Shown: positions 51,565 to 60,408 of the stretch, one piece after another | Position numbering within the stretch: position 1 is the stretch's first letter | Layout: each line of letters begins with the position of its first letter | From: an uncultured Myxococcales bacterium | GTDB taxonomy: Bacteria > Myxococcota_A > UBA9042 > DTJE01 | Assembly: GCA_903936705.1 (NCBI GenBank) | Contig: CAIZWN010000044.1 | Location: 124,001-188,000, forward strand | Direction: 5' to 3' | Length of the DNA stretch: 64,000 nt | Made by a program: the position numbers and the translations under genes | The notes under the pieces: generated by a model | The model's database searches: none | What the model saw: the letters and a program-made list of their open reading frames with translations, nothing else | Told to the model about the DNA's origin: nothing

Positions 51565-52395
51565 TCAGGGTTCCCAGGGACCTACAACCTTCAGACCACG
51601 TAAAACACCCATCCCTTCCAGCACCGGCCCGTGGCCCGGGAACACGGTGTGGACCGGCAAGTCCTGCAGAGTCGCGATCGTGGCTTGCATCGACGCGCGA
51701 TCGACCTGAAGGGGGTTCCATTCCCCACCCAGGAAATTCCGCACGGTATCCCCCGTCACCAGAAACCCTGCCCGGCGGTTGTACAGCGCGATGGCATCGT
51801 CTGCGTGGCCCGGCGTTTCAAGGATCGTCCATCCCGGCAGGCCGGACAGACGCGCGCCATCTGTCAGGGGCAACAGTTCAGCCTGGAATGGGTTCGGGGC
51901 ATTGGGAAAGCCGAAGCGAGGGCCATCGGGCCAATCCGACCTGGACGGGGCCGGAGCACCTTGGTACACCCAGCCCCCGACGAGATGCAACGCATCTCGG
52001 AAATCGGGATAGCGCAGCGGCGGTCCGCCGCGAATCGACTCGAAGGCGGCGCGACCAACGGCGACCGGCGTCCCCAGTTTCCGGGCCAGGGTATCAATAC
52101 CCATCACGTGATCGCAGTGCAAATGGGACGCAACGACGACGCTGACCTGCGATGGAGTTCGTCCCAACCACCGCAAAGCCTCCATCACACGAGGAACGTC
52201 CGCGCAGGATCCCACATCAACCACGGCGACCGAGCTTTGGGCCAGCAGCAGGTACGTGACGGAGTATCGGTTCGGCAAGGCCACCACCGTTGCGCCGGCG
52301 CGTGACACTACCCGTACATCCGGAGCACCGGCTGGCGAAAGGCGAGCACCCCAGGGGCGCTCGGTAGAGAATGGTGCGGGGGGGAAGGAAACCAT
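51565..52395 (-). CDS. Metallo-beta-lactamase fold hydrolase
   Basis: 276 residues. Zinc-binding HLHCDHVMGID (HxHxDH), TPGHADDA (H), LVTGDTV (D) and VFPGHGPVL (H) are complete. Shape and GWTILETPGHADD/FPGHGPVLEG resemble the glyoxalase II/lactonase-type subgroup. The ATG at 52395 has GAGG upstream; the open frame runs further but is rich in residues typical of shadow translation. Substrate unknown; a lactonase, thioesterase or arylsulfatase-like role cannot be separated by eye. Confidence 0.87.
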   Translation of the reverse strand: MVSFPPAPFSTERPWGARLSPAGAPDVRVVSRAGATVVALPNRYSVTYLLLAQSSVAVVDVGSCADVPRVMEALRWLGRTPSQVSVVVASHLHCDHVMGIDTLARKLGTPVAVGRAAFESIRGGPPLRYPDFRDALHLVGGWVYQGAPAPSRSDWPDGPRFGFPNAPNPFQAELLPLTDGARLSGLPGWTILETPGHADDAIALYNRRAGFLVTGDTVRNFLGGEWNPLQVDRASMQATIATLQDLPVHTVFPGHGPVLEGMGVLRGLKVVGPWEP

Positions 52396-52486
52396 CGCGC
52401 ACCTCGCAAGACCGACCCGGCCCGCGCACGAAGCAACAAGAATACGATCGGCGCCCGTTAGGAAGACGTCGACGGGCGAACACTGG

Positions 52487-52966
52487 TCAAGCCGACGGAC
52501 GCCAGGGATTCGCCCAATCGATGGGACCTTCGCGGAAACGGCGTTCCAAACGGGCCAGCACCAAACTCCATGCGTCCGAGAAGTAGGCAAAACCGGCGTC
52601 CCAGTCCGGTCCCTCCTTCCAGCCGACCTGTTCCAGACTGACCTGGCAGTTCCGGTCGCCAAAGGCGTTGATTTCGATGGACACCGTCGTCTTCTGGTCA
52701 CGGATGGGCGAGCCTGGTACGAAGTTCCACTCGAAGACCAACCGGCGGCCCTTCTTGACCTCCAGAACCTTGCAGCCCTCGCTGCCGCGGGATCCGGCAG
52801 GCGCCTCCGGCACGAAGACGATTTCCCATTGGCCTCCCGCCTTGACGTCGATCACCGCGTCGGGGGCCAGGAAGGTCCGCAGGCCCTCTACCGTGGTCCA
52901 AGCCATCCACACGTCGGCGGCCGGGGCCTCGATGATCTCTTCCAGGCGAATCAGACGTTCGGCCAC
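52487..52966 (-). CDS. SRPBCC (AHSA1-like) small protein
   Basis: 159 residues with the START/SRPBCC pattern: EEIIEAPAADVWMAWTTVEGLRTFLAP, GGQWEIVFVP, LEVKKGRRLVFEWNF, TVSIEINAFGDRNCQVSLEQVG, and a long C-terminal helix. These proteins bind hydrophobic ligands in a deep cavity; most bacterial copies are uncharacterised. Confidence 0.85.
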   Translation of the reverse strand: MAERLIRLEEIIEAPAADVWMAWTTVEGLRTFLAPDAVIDVKAGGQWEIVFVPEAPAGSRGSEGCKVLEVKKGRRLVFEWNFVPGSPIRDQKTTVSIEINAFGDRNCQVSLEQVGWKEGPDWDAGFAYFSDAWSLVLARLERRFREGPIDWANPWRPSA

Positions 52967-53102
52967 GATCGACTCCCAGCTTCCAGCCGGCCCGATAATA
53001 CACGAGTGGAGGGCGACGGCCTCACATCAAAAGCCACATAGTGGACATTCGGGAATCGGGATGGGCTACACCCTCGGGTTCCATGTACAGCCAGCCTGAC
53101 GC

Positions 53103-53687
53103 CTACTTTCGCAAACCCTCGACTTCACCATGCCGGAAACACTGCACCATGTGGTCGTTGAACATGCCAACTGCCTGCATGAAGGCATAGCAGATCGTTG
53201 GCCCGCAGAACCGGAAACCGGCCTTCTTCAACGCCTTCGACATCGCCTTTGACTCGAGAGATTCCGAGGGCAACTGCGACATCGATGTAAATGCGTGGTC
53301 AATAGGACGGCCGTTCACGAATCCCCACAGGAAGTCGGAAAAAGACGTGCCGCGCGCCGCCAGATCAAGAAAGGCTCGCGCGTTCGAAACGGCCGCGCGC
53401 ACCTTGGCCCGATTGCGGATGATGCCAGGGTCCAGCAGGGCAGCCTGAACGCGGGCCTCATCCCAGGCAGCCAGACGCACCGGATCAAATCCCTCAAACA
53501 CTCGCAGGAAGTCGTCGCGCCGGTGCAAAATACTGCGCCACGACAAGCCAGCCTGGAACCCGTCCAGCACCAGCTTGCCAAACAACGCCCTATCGTCACG
53601 GACCACAACACCCCATTCCCGGTCGTGATAATCGCGCATCAGAATGTCGTTGCCCGGCCACTCGCAGCAGTTTCGTTGCAGATCCAC
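53103..53687 (-). CDS. tag: DNA-3-methyladenine glycosylase I
   Basis: 194 residues. Base-excision repair enzyme that removes 3-methyladenine. Family hallmarks: YHDREWGVVVRDDRALFGKLVLDGFQAGLSW, FDPVRLAAWDEARVQAALLD, IIRNRAKVRAAVSNARAFL, KKAGFRFCGPTICYAFMQAVGMFNDH. Zinc ligands are visible at both ends (Cys in RNCCEW, His in DYHDREW, and His/Cys in NDHMVQCF). The GTG at 53687 with GGAGG upstream is preferred because it includes the N-terminal Cys; an ATG at 53636 would lose it. Confidence 0.93.
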   Translation of the reverse strand: MDLQRNCCEWPGNDILMRDYHDREWGVVVRDDRALFGKLVLDGFQAGLSWRSILHRRDDFLRVFEGFDPVRLAAWDEARVQAALLDPGIIRNRAKVRAAVSNARAFLDLAARGTSFSDFLWGFVNGRPIDHAFTSMSQLPSESLESKAMSKALKKAGFRFCGPTICYAFMQAVGMFNDHMVQCFRHGEVEGLRK

Positions 53688-53778
53688 GGATGCCTCCAGC
53701 CGGAAAAGTATCCGTATCACCGGCTCGAGGGTCAACCACTCCCCAGGAGACATGTGAATTATGGATTAGGTCCACAGG

Positions 53779-53807
53779 TTGACCTCCCCGCCTGCTGGTG
53801 GTAGGTT
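53779..53807 (+). promoter_or_regulatory. Predicted promoter of the tRNA-Arg gene
   Basis: TTGACC at 53779-53784, 17-base spacer, TAGGTT at 53802-53807; start near 53814, nine bases before the mature tRNA. Confidence 0.5.
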
Positions 53808-53822
53808 CCCCGTGCGTTACCG

Positions 53823-53898
53823 GCCCCTGTAGCTCAGTTGGATAGAGCCGGGGATTCCTAATCCCTGTGTGCCGGGTGTTCGACTCACCCCAGGGGCG
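53823..53898 (+). tRNA. tRNA-Arg (anticodon CCU)
   Basis: Acceptor GCCCCTG (53823-53829) pairs with CAGGGGC (53891-53897); D-arm GCTC..GAGC; anticodon stem GGGGA/TCCCT with loop TTCCTAA, anticodon CCT; T-arm GGGTG/CACCC with loop TTCGACT. The variable loop is seven bases, slightly long. CCA is not encoded. Reads AGG codons. Confidence 0.9.
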
Positions 53899-54034
53899 CT
53901 GAAATCATTGATCATTCCTGCGTAACTACGGGCTTCGCAAGATGCCGGTTATACCGGAACTTCACCTGAAAATCCCTAGGAAAACCCCCAGAACGCCTTG
54001 ATGCAACACGCCACTACATGCCAACCACCGGAAA

Positions 54035-54062
54035 TTGACAAAGGGGTTTGTCGGGCTAAACT
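54035..54062 (+). promoter_or_regulatory. Predicted promoter of the His-rich secreted protein
   Basis: TTGACA at 54035-54040, 16-base spacer, TAAACT at 54057-54062; start near 54069 and a 65-base leader. Confidence 0.5.
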
Positions 54063-54134
54063 GACCTCGAGGAACATATTCATGGGTTGTCTGGCGGGGC
54101 TTTTGTTGCCCTGGAATTGTGGAGGTAGAGGGCC

Positions 54135-54785
54135 ATGAACAGACTGATTGCCATTGCGCTGATGTTTGTGATGGTTTCGCTGGCCGGCCTTGAGGCCTGG
54201 GCGCAGCGTCGTCCTCCCCCACGAAAGGCCGCCGCCGTTGCGGCGCCACCCCCTAACACCGCAGCCGTAGCGGCCCCCCCTCCCAACACCGCCGCCGTCA
54301 CGGCCCAACGCCGAGCACCATCTAATACCGCCGCTGTCGCAGCACCACGACCGGCACCGAACGTGGCTGAGCCACGTCATGACGAGAGACGCCATCACGA
54401 CAAGCATCATGACGGCAGGCGCAAGGACGATAGGCACCACAACGACGGACGACGTGACGATGGATATCATGGCGATGCTGCTGCCGTAGGTGTTGCTGTT
54501 GGCGCGGCCGTCGTTGGAGCAGCCGTGGTCGGGGCAGCAGCCAATACAGCTGCCGCCAGGGCCCCTGCCCCCAATGTCGCCGCCAGAGCCCCTGCCCCCA
54601 ATGTGGCAGCCAGGGCCCCTGAACCCAACGTCCCGGTTATTGGCACGATGGTGCTCACGTTGCCTGGCGGATGCGAAACTTCCTCGGTGAATGACGTCCA
54701 GTACTACAAGTGTTCAGGTTCGTACTATCGTCCGATCTTCGGGAACAACGGTGTCTATTACCAGGTAGTCGTGCAACCTTTCTAG
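54135..54785 (+). CDS. Secreted His-rich, low-complexity protein
   Basis: 216 residues with a clear signal peptide (to about AWA-QRR). Ala/Pro repeats of the form PPPNTAAVAA and later ARAPAPNVA (three copies) flank a His/Asp/Arg-rich patch (about 77-113: RHDERRHHDKHHDGRR). A short hydrophobic Gly/Ala/Val run follows near 115-138. The C-terminal 45 residues (LTLPGGCETSSVNDVQYYKC, GSYYRPIFGNNGVYYQVV) match the Tyr-rich C-terminal module of DUF6515-like proteins, with two cysteines that could bond. GGAGG 15 bases and GAGG closer upstream of the ATG. Possibly metal-binding; role unknown. Confidence 0.8.
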   Translation: MNRLIAIALMFVMVSLAGLEAWAQRRPPPRKAAAVAAPPPNTAAVAAPPPNTAAVTAQRRAPSNTAAVAAPRPAPNVAEPRHDERRHHDKHHDGRRKDDRHHNDGRRDDGYHGDAAAVGVAVGAAVVGAAVVGAAANTAAARAPAPNVAARAPAPNVAARAPEPNVPVIGTMVLTLPGGCETSSVNDVQYYKCSGSYYRPIFGNNGVYYQVVVQPF

Positions 54786-54887
54786 GAACTGCCCGCTTAA
54801 AGATCAAGTCAATCTGGCAGGTTTGCCCACCATTGCGGAAGAATGCCGACTTGTCCAAACCGGCTGACGGCGGCTGACTGTGTCCAA

Positions 54888-54916
54888 TTGACGGTATTGC
54901 GGACGCTCGGTAGCAT
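54888..54916 (+). promoter_or_regulatory. Predicted promoter of the GT-C-like membrane protein
   Basis: TTGACG at 54888-54893, 17-base spacer, TAGCAT at 54911-54916; start near 54923. Confidence 0.45.
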
Positions 54917-54944
54917 GACATCGTTGTATTCGTAGGAGCAGTGA

Positions 54945-57050
54945 TTGCCGCGGCAGGTCCTGGTGTGGGCATTTGTTCTTGCGCCCTTCGCAGCCTCCTG
55001 CTGCCAGCAGAACCCCGAAATCGACGGACGTTCTGTTCCCGACAGCCATCGGTCTGTTGCAACCTCGCGAGTTCTTTCCCCTGGTGCCGCTAATGACCTA
55101 TTGCCACTCGCCATTCCAGTTGCCGACGGCGATTTCAACGCACCAGAGTATCGACTCGACGGTGTATCCATCGACACCCGACAGGTTCGCGCCAGGTACT
55201 TGCCCACGGGTGACGGCCCCCCGGTGGACGTTCGTCTGCTGGACCCCGAGGAGTCCTGCCCCGAATGCATTCCGGCCGGCGATTTCCAACTACGTGCAGA
55301 CTCCGGAAGCGCTGGCGCTCGGCATGTGGCTGGTTTCGTTTCGGGGTTCCTTGGGTCGCATCATGCTGGAGGAATCTGGATCCGGCCCGTGCCGGCGCCC
55401 TTGCCGATACGGACACTCCAGTGGTCAACCATGACATCGCCTGAATTCGCCTTGCCCATTGCCATGAGGGCACTCTGGATTTTCGTCCTGCTGGGCTGGG
55501 GCCTTGATGCCTTCCGCAAGGTTCGGCGCAAGGATTGGAACGTCACCCTCTTCCAGGTGTTCCTTTTCATCGGGGCCGCAGGTCTGAATCTGTCGCTGGC
55601 CACCTTCGGCCCCGGAGATCTGCACTGGAACCAGGCCCCATTCTTCCTGTCCCCACATGGATACGACCCCATGTACGGCAGTTCTCCCGGCGGTTTGCTG
55701 CGACTTCTGTTCCCATTGATACCGCGTACCTTCGACGCCTCGATCGTCATCCAGATCCTGCTGGGTGCGTTGGCTGCGGTACTTGCGGTCTCGCTGGGAA
55801 GTGCCCTGGGCCTTGGTCGGGTGCAGGCGGCGTTTACCGGGATAATTCTGGCGGCACAACCATTGTTGGTGCGTTTCTCGGGCGAGGGAGATCGACAGGC
55901 ATACGTTCTGGTCCTGGTCATCATGACACTGCTGCACCTTGCCCGCCATCGGCGTGATGGTTCGTGGACCGAATTGGTGCGCTACGTGGTCGCAGCAACC
56001 CTCTGCCTTCATGCCCGGCCGGAAGGGATCCTGATCCTGATTCCTGCGGTGGCGTTCACATTGTCGGCGGGTGAGCCTGGAGGGGCAATTCGAACCCTGG
56101 CTACCATGCGGCGGCTTGTTGGCGAGGGTTTGGCCCATCTGGTGGTGGTTGCCCTGCTTGTCCCCTATGCGCTGGTGTCGCTGAGCCAGTTTTCAGGTTA
56201 TTGGACCAGCTCGCTTGGGTCCAACTCGAGGTCATTGGCGGATGTGGTCTGGCTTAACCCAGAATTCACCGCTTCGGCCTGCATTGCACTGGTTCTGACA
56301 GGTTTTGCTGCCGCCTTGTTCAACAGGCATCGGATGGCGCTTTGGGCGTCGATGTCGATGTGCGCCGTGACATGGTTTGGGTTGTCCTACCCGACGGCGG
56401 GACTGAAGATCGCCAGCGCCCGCTATCAGACGCTGGCGTTGCCGCTTTTGATTCTTGTTGCGGCCTACGGGCTACATTTTCTAATGCGGCTGGGATTTCG
56501 GCTGACCCGACGAACTGCTGTTCGTGAAGTTTTGCAGGTGGCAACTCCCATTGCGATCCTCTGCTGGATAGCCCTTGCGACGCAGGCCCCGATGCGGATG
56601 GTGACATCACCCCGCACGATCGACTACGAGTTCCGCTTTCTGATGTCTGCCCTGCCCTTGCTGCCTGCCGATGCCGAGATCTTCTATACATATCCTAGTG
56701 ATCGCTACAACCTGGACCTGGGATTGCGCGCCCCGCCGCCCCTGTCGATACTGGCGGGCCGTACGCGCCAGCAGTGGATCCAGTTCAGACCCGATGAAAC
56801 CTTGCAGCCATCATCGCATCCCCGCTTCTACTTCCAGCAGGCGTCCTGTTACGCGACCCATGCGAACTTGGACGAGGTCGGACGAGCAGCCGTCGCCGTG
56901 GAATGGGGCGACCGTTGCAGGCAAGCAATGGCCAGGTTCGGGGATTCCCCGTTTCTAGAGGAAACCATCCCAGCATCCAGGTTCGCGTCAGATCTGTATC
57001 TGGTTGATCCGTTGCGAGTCGGATTTTTCAGGATGCAAAAGGATTTGTAA
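54945..57050 (+). CDS. Polytopic GT-C-like glycosyltransferase or related membrane protein
   Basis: 701 residues; TTG start at 54945 with AGGAG seven bases upstream. A signal-like segment and an extracytoplasmic domain of about 140 residues are followed by nine to ten membrane helices (about 165-545) and a soluble tail. The outline (FSGEGDRQAYVLVLVIM, LCLHARPEGILILIPAVAF, LKIASARYQTLALPLLIL) resembles lipid-linked-sugar-using GT-C enzymes such as dolichyl-phosphate-mannose-type transferases, but the diagnostic loop acid pair is not obvious. Function uncertain. Confidence 0.7.
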   Translation: MPRQVLVWAFVLAPFAASCCQQNPEIDGRSVPDSHRSVATSRVLSPGAANDLLPLAIPVADGDFNAPEYRLDGVSIDTRQVRARYLPTGDGPPVDVRLLDPEESCPECIPAGDFQLRADSGSAGARHVAGFVSGFLGSHHAGGIWIRPVPAPLPIRTLQWSTMTSPEFALPIAMRALWIFVLLGWGLDAFRKVRRKDWNVTLFQVFLFIGAAGLNLSLATFGPGDLHWNQAPFFLSPHGYDPMYGSSPGGLLRLLFPLIPRTFDASIVIQILLGALAAVLAVSLGSALGLGRVQAAFTGIILAAQPLLVRFSGEGDRQAYVLVLVIMTLLHLARHRRDGSWTELVRYVVAATLCLHARPEGILILIPAVAFTLSAGEPGGAIRTLATMRRLVGEGLAHLVVVALLVPYALVSLSQFSGYWTSSLGSNSRSLADVVWLNPEFTASACIALVLTGFAAALFNRHRMALWASMSMCAVTWFGLSYPTAGLKIASARYQTLALPLLILVAAYGLHFLMRLGFRLTRRTAVREVLQVATPIAILCWIALATQAPMRMVTSPRTIDYEFRFLMSALPLLPADAEIFYTYPSDRYNLDLGLRAPPPLSILAGRTRQQWIQFRPDETLQPSSHPRFYFQQASCYATHANLDEVGRAAVAVEWGDRCRQAMARFGDSPFLEETIPASRFASDLYLVDPLRVGFFRMQKDL

Positions 57051-57111
57051 CCGTTTATTGGGATGAAGCCCTGCGTCGCAATGGCGACAGCGACAGCATC
57101 TGCAGCAGGAA

Positions 57112-59115
57112 TTATTTAGCAGCGTGAACGCGATCCTGCGACTGCCGGTAGCGTTCGGGAATGCGCGGCAGGCCTGTCGCCGGGTCCTTCGGAAACGACG
57201 CCGCATAGTCTACCAGCGTGCGCCACAGTTTCAGTTCCTGAATACCCGCGGTCGCTGGGTCGATGTCCAGGATCGCGTCCTCGTTCTTCAGATATTTGTT
57301 CCCGTCCTTGTCCTTCATGTCGATCGCAATCATCCCGCTGGTAGCCTCTTCCAAAACGTCCAGCATCTGGGCGATGTAGAGGTTTGCCCCAACCTTGTAT
57401 AGGCGGGTATTGGTGGCGCTGGTGTCCAATGCCTCGGCGGCATACCCCGATATCTCGTCGCCCAACCAGACGCTGGTCACCTTTTCCAGCATTCCGGCGG
57501 CTGGGTCGTACTCGAAACGCAAGCCCGACACTTGCAGCCAGAAACTGTCCGCAACGATCGGGGCAATACCCACGATCACCTCGGCGGCCTGCAGCAATTC
57601 GCTTGCCGTCAGATAGAAGGACAGCATTGGATAACCGATCAGTTCGTCCGGGCCTATGCCCAAGGGCAGCACGCGTACCAGGTCACCGACACGAATCTCG
57701 CCTGTCTGCCCCATCTGGATCCCGTCGCGGATGACACCGTTCGCCTCGAACACCACTTCCACAGGTCCCCCTGGGTCGTGCTGCGTCGTCGTCCAGCGCA
57801 CCGCGTCGGCCACGAAATCCCCCAGGTTCGATTCCGAAAAGTCCTTTGCCAGCAGGTCGAAGGGCGTTGTCGCCACGGCCGACTGGTATCCGTATGTCGT
57901 CCCCTCGAACATCGACCCGGACAGGCGCCCCTCGGCGTCCTGAACCATCTCTGTCACCTCGGGCAGTCCGGGCACGCTGTCATCCGCCCGGGGCGTGTCC
58001 CACGACTCCAGCTTGAAGACCCCGTCCTCGCGCACCAGCGTCAGGCGACCCAGGTGCTGACCGTACCAGCCGGCCTGCAGGATCAGCGTCTTGCCAACGA
58101 CTGTCGGCGTCGGCAGCACCACATGGGTGTGGCCGCCCACGATCACGTCGATCTCCGGAACCAGCTTGGCCAGTTGCTCATCCTCGCCCTGAACAACCCC
58201 GTTCGTCACCCCGGAATGAGACAGCGCCACAATCAGATCCGCGCCCTCGGCCTTCAGGGCCGTCACTGCCTCGTTGGCCGCCTCCTCCAGCGGGCGCACG
58301 GTAATCGGCTGAGCGTGGGGCGACAGTTTCCGGGCCTGAACGCCCAGAAGACCGAACAACCCCACCTTCACACCGTTGTCCAACGTGATGACCATCCAGG
58401 GCAGGATGCGGGTGCCGAACTGAGCCTTCAAAGCAGCCGTCGACGGGTCGTCCGGAATGACCAGGTTCGAACTGAGAACCTTGATGCCCTCGCCGACCGG
58501 AACGCCAGCCTCGACAAGTCTAGCCGTCAACTGAGGCGTCCAGTCCATCTCGTGGTTGCCCAATGTCGTGGCCGCGAAGCCCATCGCGTCCAGAATCTTC
58601 AGTTCCACACCCTCGGTCAGTGTCAGGCCGGCAAACGCGGACCCGAATGTAAAATCACCCGCGTCCACCGCCAGCACGGCCGAACCCGGGCGCACGTCAC
58701 GCCGCTCGCGCTGAATCAAAGACCCGATCCGTGCCAGACCGCCGATGGTTGCATCGCCGTCGGAAATACCTGGCGTGAAATCAGCCAGCGGACCAAGCCC
58801 GTCGAGGTGTGAGTGCAAGTCATTCGTGTGCAGCAGGACGATTCGCGTCTTTCCATCGTCGGCCAGGCCCCGCGGAGCAAAGAAGGTATCCCAGTCAGCG
58901 ATTGCGGGGGTATCGGCCAAGGCGTCTCCTACCAGGTCAGCTACCTCCACAGAAACGTCCCCAGGGGCATCCTCCTGCAAAAGTTCCGCCGGGACGTCCT
59001 GCAATGGCACGTCCCGGGCGTCGGCCGCCAAGTCGGCGCCGCTGTTTCCCCCGCAGGCAAAAACAAAGCAGATCAGCAGGACGGACGCGTGGATCATCTC
59101 GAAAGCATGTTTCAC
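57112..59115 (-). CDS. UshA-like 5'-nucleotidase/2',3'-cyclic phosphodiesterase lipoprotein
   Basis: 667 residues. Signal peptide with VFACGG lipobox (Cys21), an Asp-rich linker (about 27-75), then the calcineurin-like metallophosphatase domain: LLHTNDLHSHLDG, AVDAGDFTFGSAF, TTLGNHEMDW, IVALSHSGVTNG and VGGHTHV, all metal ligands present. The C-terminal 5'-nucleotidase domain (SNLGDFVADAVRW, VFEANGVIRDGI) binds the nucleoside. It probably salvages nucleotides at the cell surface. Confidence 0.93.
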   Translation of the reverse strand: MKHAFEMIHASVLLICFVFACGGNSGADLAADARDVPLQDVPAELLQEDAPGDVSVEVADLVGDALADTPAIADWDTFFAPRGLADDGKTRIVLLHTNDLHSHLDGLGPLADFTPGISDGDATIGGLARIGSLIQRERRDVRPGSAVLAVDAGDFTFGSAFAGLTLTEGVELKILDAMGFAATTLGNHEMDWTPQLTARLVEAGVPVGEGIKVLSSNLVIPDDPSTAALKAQFGTRILPWMVITLDNGVKVGLFGLLGVQARKLSPHAQPITVRPLEEAANEAVTALKAEGADLIVALSHSGVTNGVVQGEDEQLAKLVPEIDVIVGGHTHVVLPTPTVVGKTLILQAGWYGQHLGRLTLVREDGVFKLESWDTPRADDSVPGLPEVTEMVQDAEGRLSGSMFEGTTYGYQSAVATTPFDLLAKDFSESNLGDFVADAVRWTTTQHDPGGPVEVVFEANGVIRDGIQMGQTGEIRVGDLVRVLPLGIGPDELIGYPMLSFYLTASELLQAAEVIVGIAPIVADSFWLQVSGLRFEYDPAAGMLEKVTSVWLGDEISGYAAEALDTSATNTRLYKVGANLYIAQMLDVLEEATSGMIAIDMKDKDGNKYLKNEDAILDIDPATAGIQELKLWRTLVDYAASFPKDPATGLPRIPERYRQSQDRVHAAK

Positions 59116-59133
59116 GGCGGGACTCCTAGTGTG

Positions 59134-60408
59134 CTAGTTCCAGTGATAGCCAACGGTAAATGTCAGGTCGTGGGTCATGTTTGTGTAGGTACCCGCCATC
59201 GGGGCGCCAGAATCCGCGCGGACCTTGCGCTTCAGCCCGAAGACCGGCATGTACGCCACGTCCAGGTAGAACCCGGACCACTGGGTGCCAAGGCCTATGC
59301 AGGGCATCAGACGCTGGGTGTCCGGCAAGTTCGGATCCATATACTGGTCAGGCACGGGGTTCTGGTCCCACAGAAAGCCCAATCGGACAGCCAGGTGTTC
59401 GTTCAGGCCGACCCACTCCATGCCCAGACGCAGCTGAACCGCGTCCTTCCATCCTTTTGTTTCCTCGAGGGCCGGCTGCAACGCGCCTGGGCCGTCACCC
59501 TGACCAAGGCCGAGTCCCTTGGACAGTTCAAAGCGCAGTCTGTCGTACGATGACCACTGCACCCACTGCACGTCCAGTTCCAGAGACAGGTCCTTGATTG
59601 GCCAGAAGCGCGCACCGGCAAAAATCAGGTGGGGAAGCGACAGGGATCCCTTGAAACGCTGGTCCGGAAAGCGCGATGCGAATGCCTTCCCCACGTCGAA
59701 ATCCACAGTCCCGTTGTCGGCAGATATCTTGATTCCGGACCGGTACGCGATCCCCAGGCGGACCCAGGGAGCGGGCTGGTACATCAACCCGATGTTGCCG
59801 CCGAAACCCCATGCGCTGCCACGAAGATCGACCGTGTTGGCAGCCGTGTCACCAGGGGCAGGCTGCCCCAGATTCAGGCCCCTGAAGATACGGAACGACC
59901 CGTGCATCGCGGAAAACCCCACAGCGACGGCGAACCCCTTGAATGGGCCGAAACTGATGTTGGGGTTCAGGGTGAACGTTTCAAGCGAGGATTCGATTGC
60001 AAGCGTTCGACCTTCCCAGTTCGACGGCCACCGCATCTTCAGACCGAAGGCCGTGAACTCGGACAGCCCGATGGCCAGCCATTTGTTCACCCTGTAGGAC
60101 CCGAAGAGGTACGGGACGAAGAGGGTCGGCGTCGTCGCCTCGGTCACGCTGCCAGCCGGGTTCTCGTAGGCACCCGAAATCCAATAGGTCGTCCCCGAGA
60201 ACTCGATGTAGCCGCCGTCCGAAAACGACAGGTTTGCGGCATTCTGGAACTGGGAAGATGGCTTGCCACCCGCGGCCACCAACGCTCCAGCCTGACCCAT
60301 GCCAGCGGCGCTCATTTCCTGGATGTAGAACCCGTTTGCACGCGCGCTTCCGGCGCCCAGCATCAGCGCGGCAGCGGCGAGACAAATGATCGTAAGGTGC
60401 TTCTTCAT
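59134..60408 (-). CDS. FadL-family outer-membrane hydrophobic-compound porin
   Basis: 424 residues. ATG at 60408 after GGGAGGGAG; cleaved signal peptide ending ARA-NGF. The mature N-terminus NGFYIQEMSAAGMGQAGALVA and QNAANLSF form the FadL plug (NPA-like motif), followed by about 14 amphipathic strands and a C-terminal aromatic end (FTVGYHWN). FadL proteins admit long-chain fatty acids or other hydrophobic molecules. The ATG overlaps the stop of the upstream lipoprotein as ATGA, so the two are coupled. Confidence 0.93.
   Translation of the reverse strand: MKKHLTIICLAAAALMLGAGSARANGFYIQEMSAAGMGQAGALVAAGGKPSSQFQNAANLSFSDGGYIEFSGTTYWISGAYENPAGSVTEATTPTLFVPYLFGSYRVNKWLAIGLSEFTAFGLKMRWPSNWEGRTLAIESSLETFTLNPNISFGPFKGFAVAVGFSAMHGSFRIFRGLNLGQPAPGDTAANTVDLRGSAWGFGGNIGLMYQPAPWVRLGIAYRSGIKISADNGTVDFDVGKAFASRFPDQRFKGSLSLPHLIFAGARFWPIKDLSLELDVQWVQWSSYDRLRFELSKGLGLGQGDGPGALQPALEETKGWKDAVQLRLGMEWVGLNEHLAVRLGFLWDQNPVPDQYMDPNLPDTQRLMPCIGLGTQWSGFYLDVAYMPVFGLKRKVRADSGAPMAGTYTNMTHDLTFTVGYHWN

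Noticed and set aside
52396-52701. N-terminal extension of the metallo-beta-lactamase frame
   Set aside because: It overlaps the SRPBCC gene, lacks family similarity and the ATG at 52395 has a ribosome-binding site.
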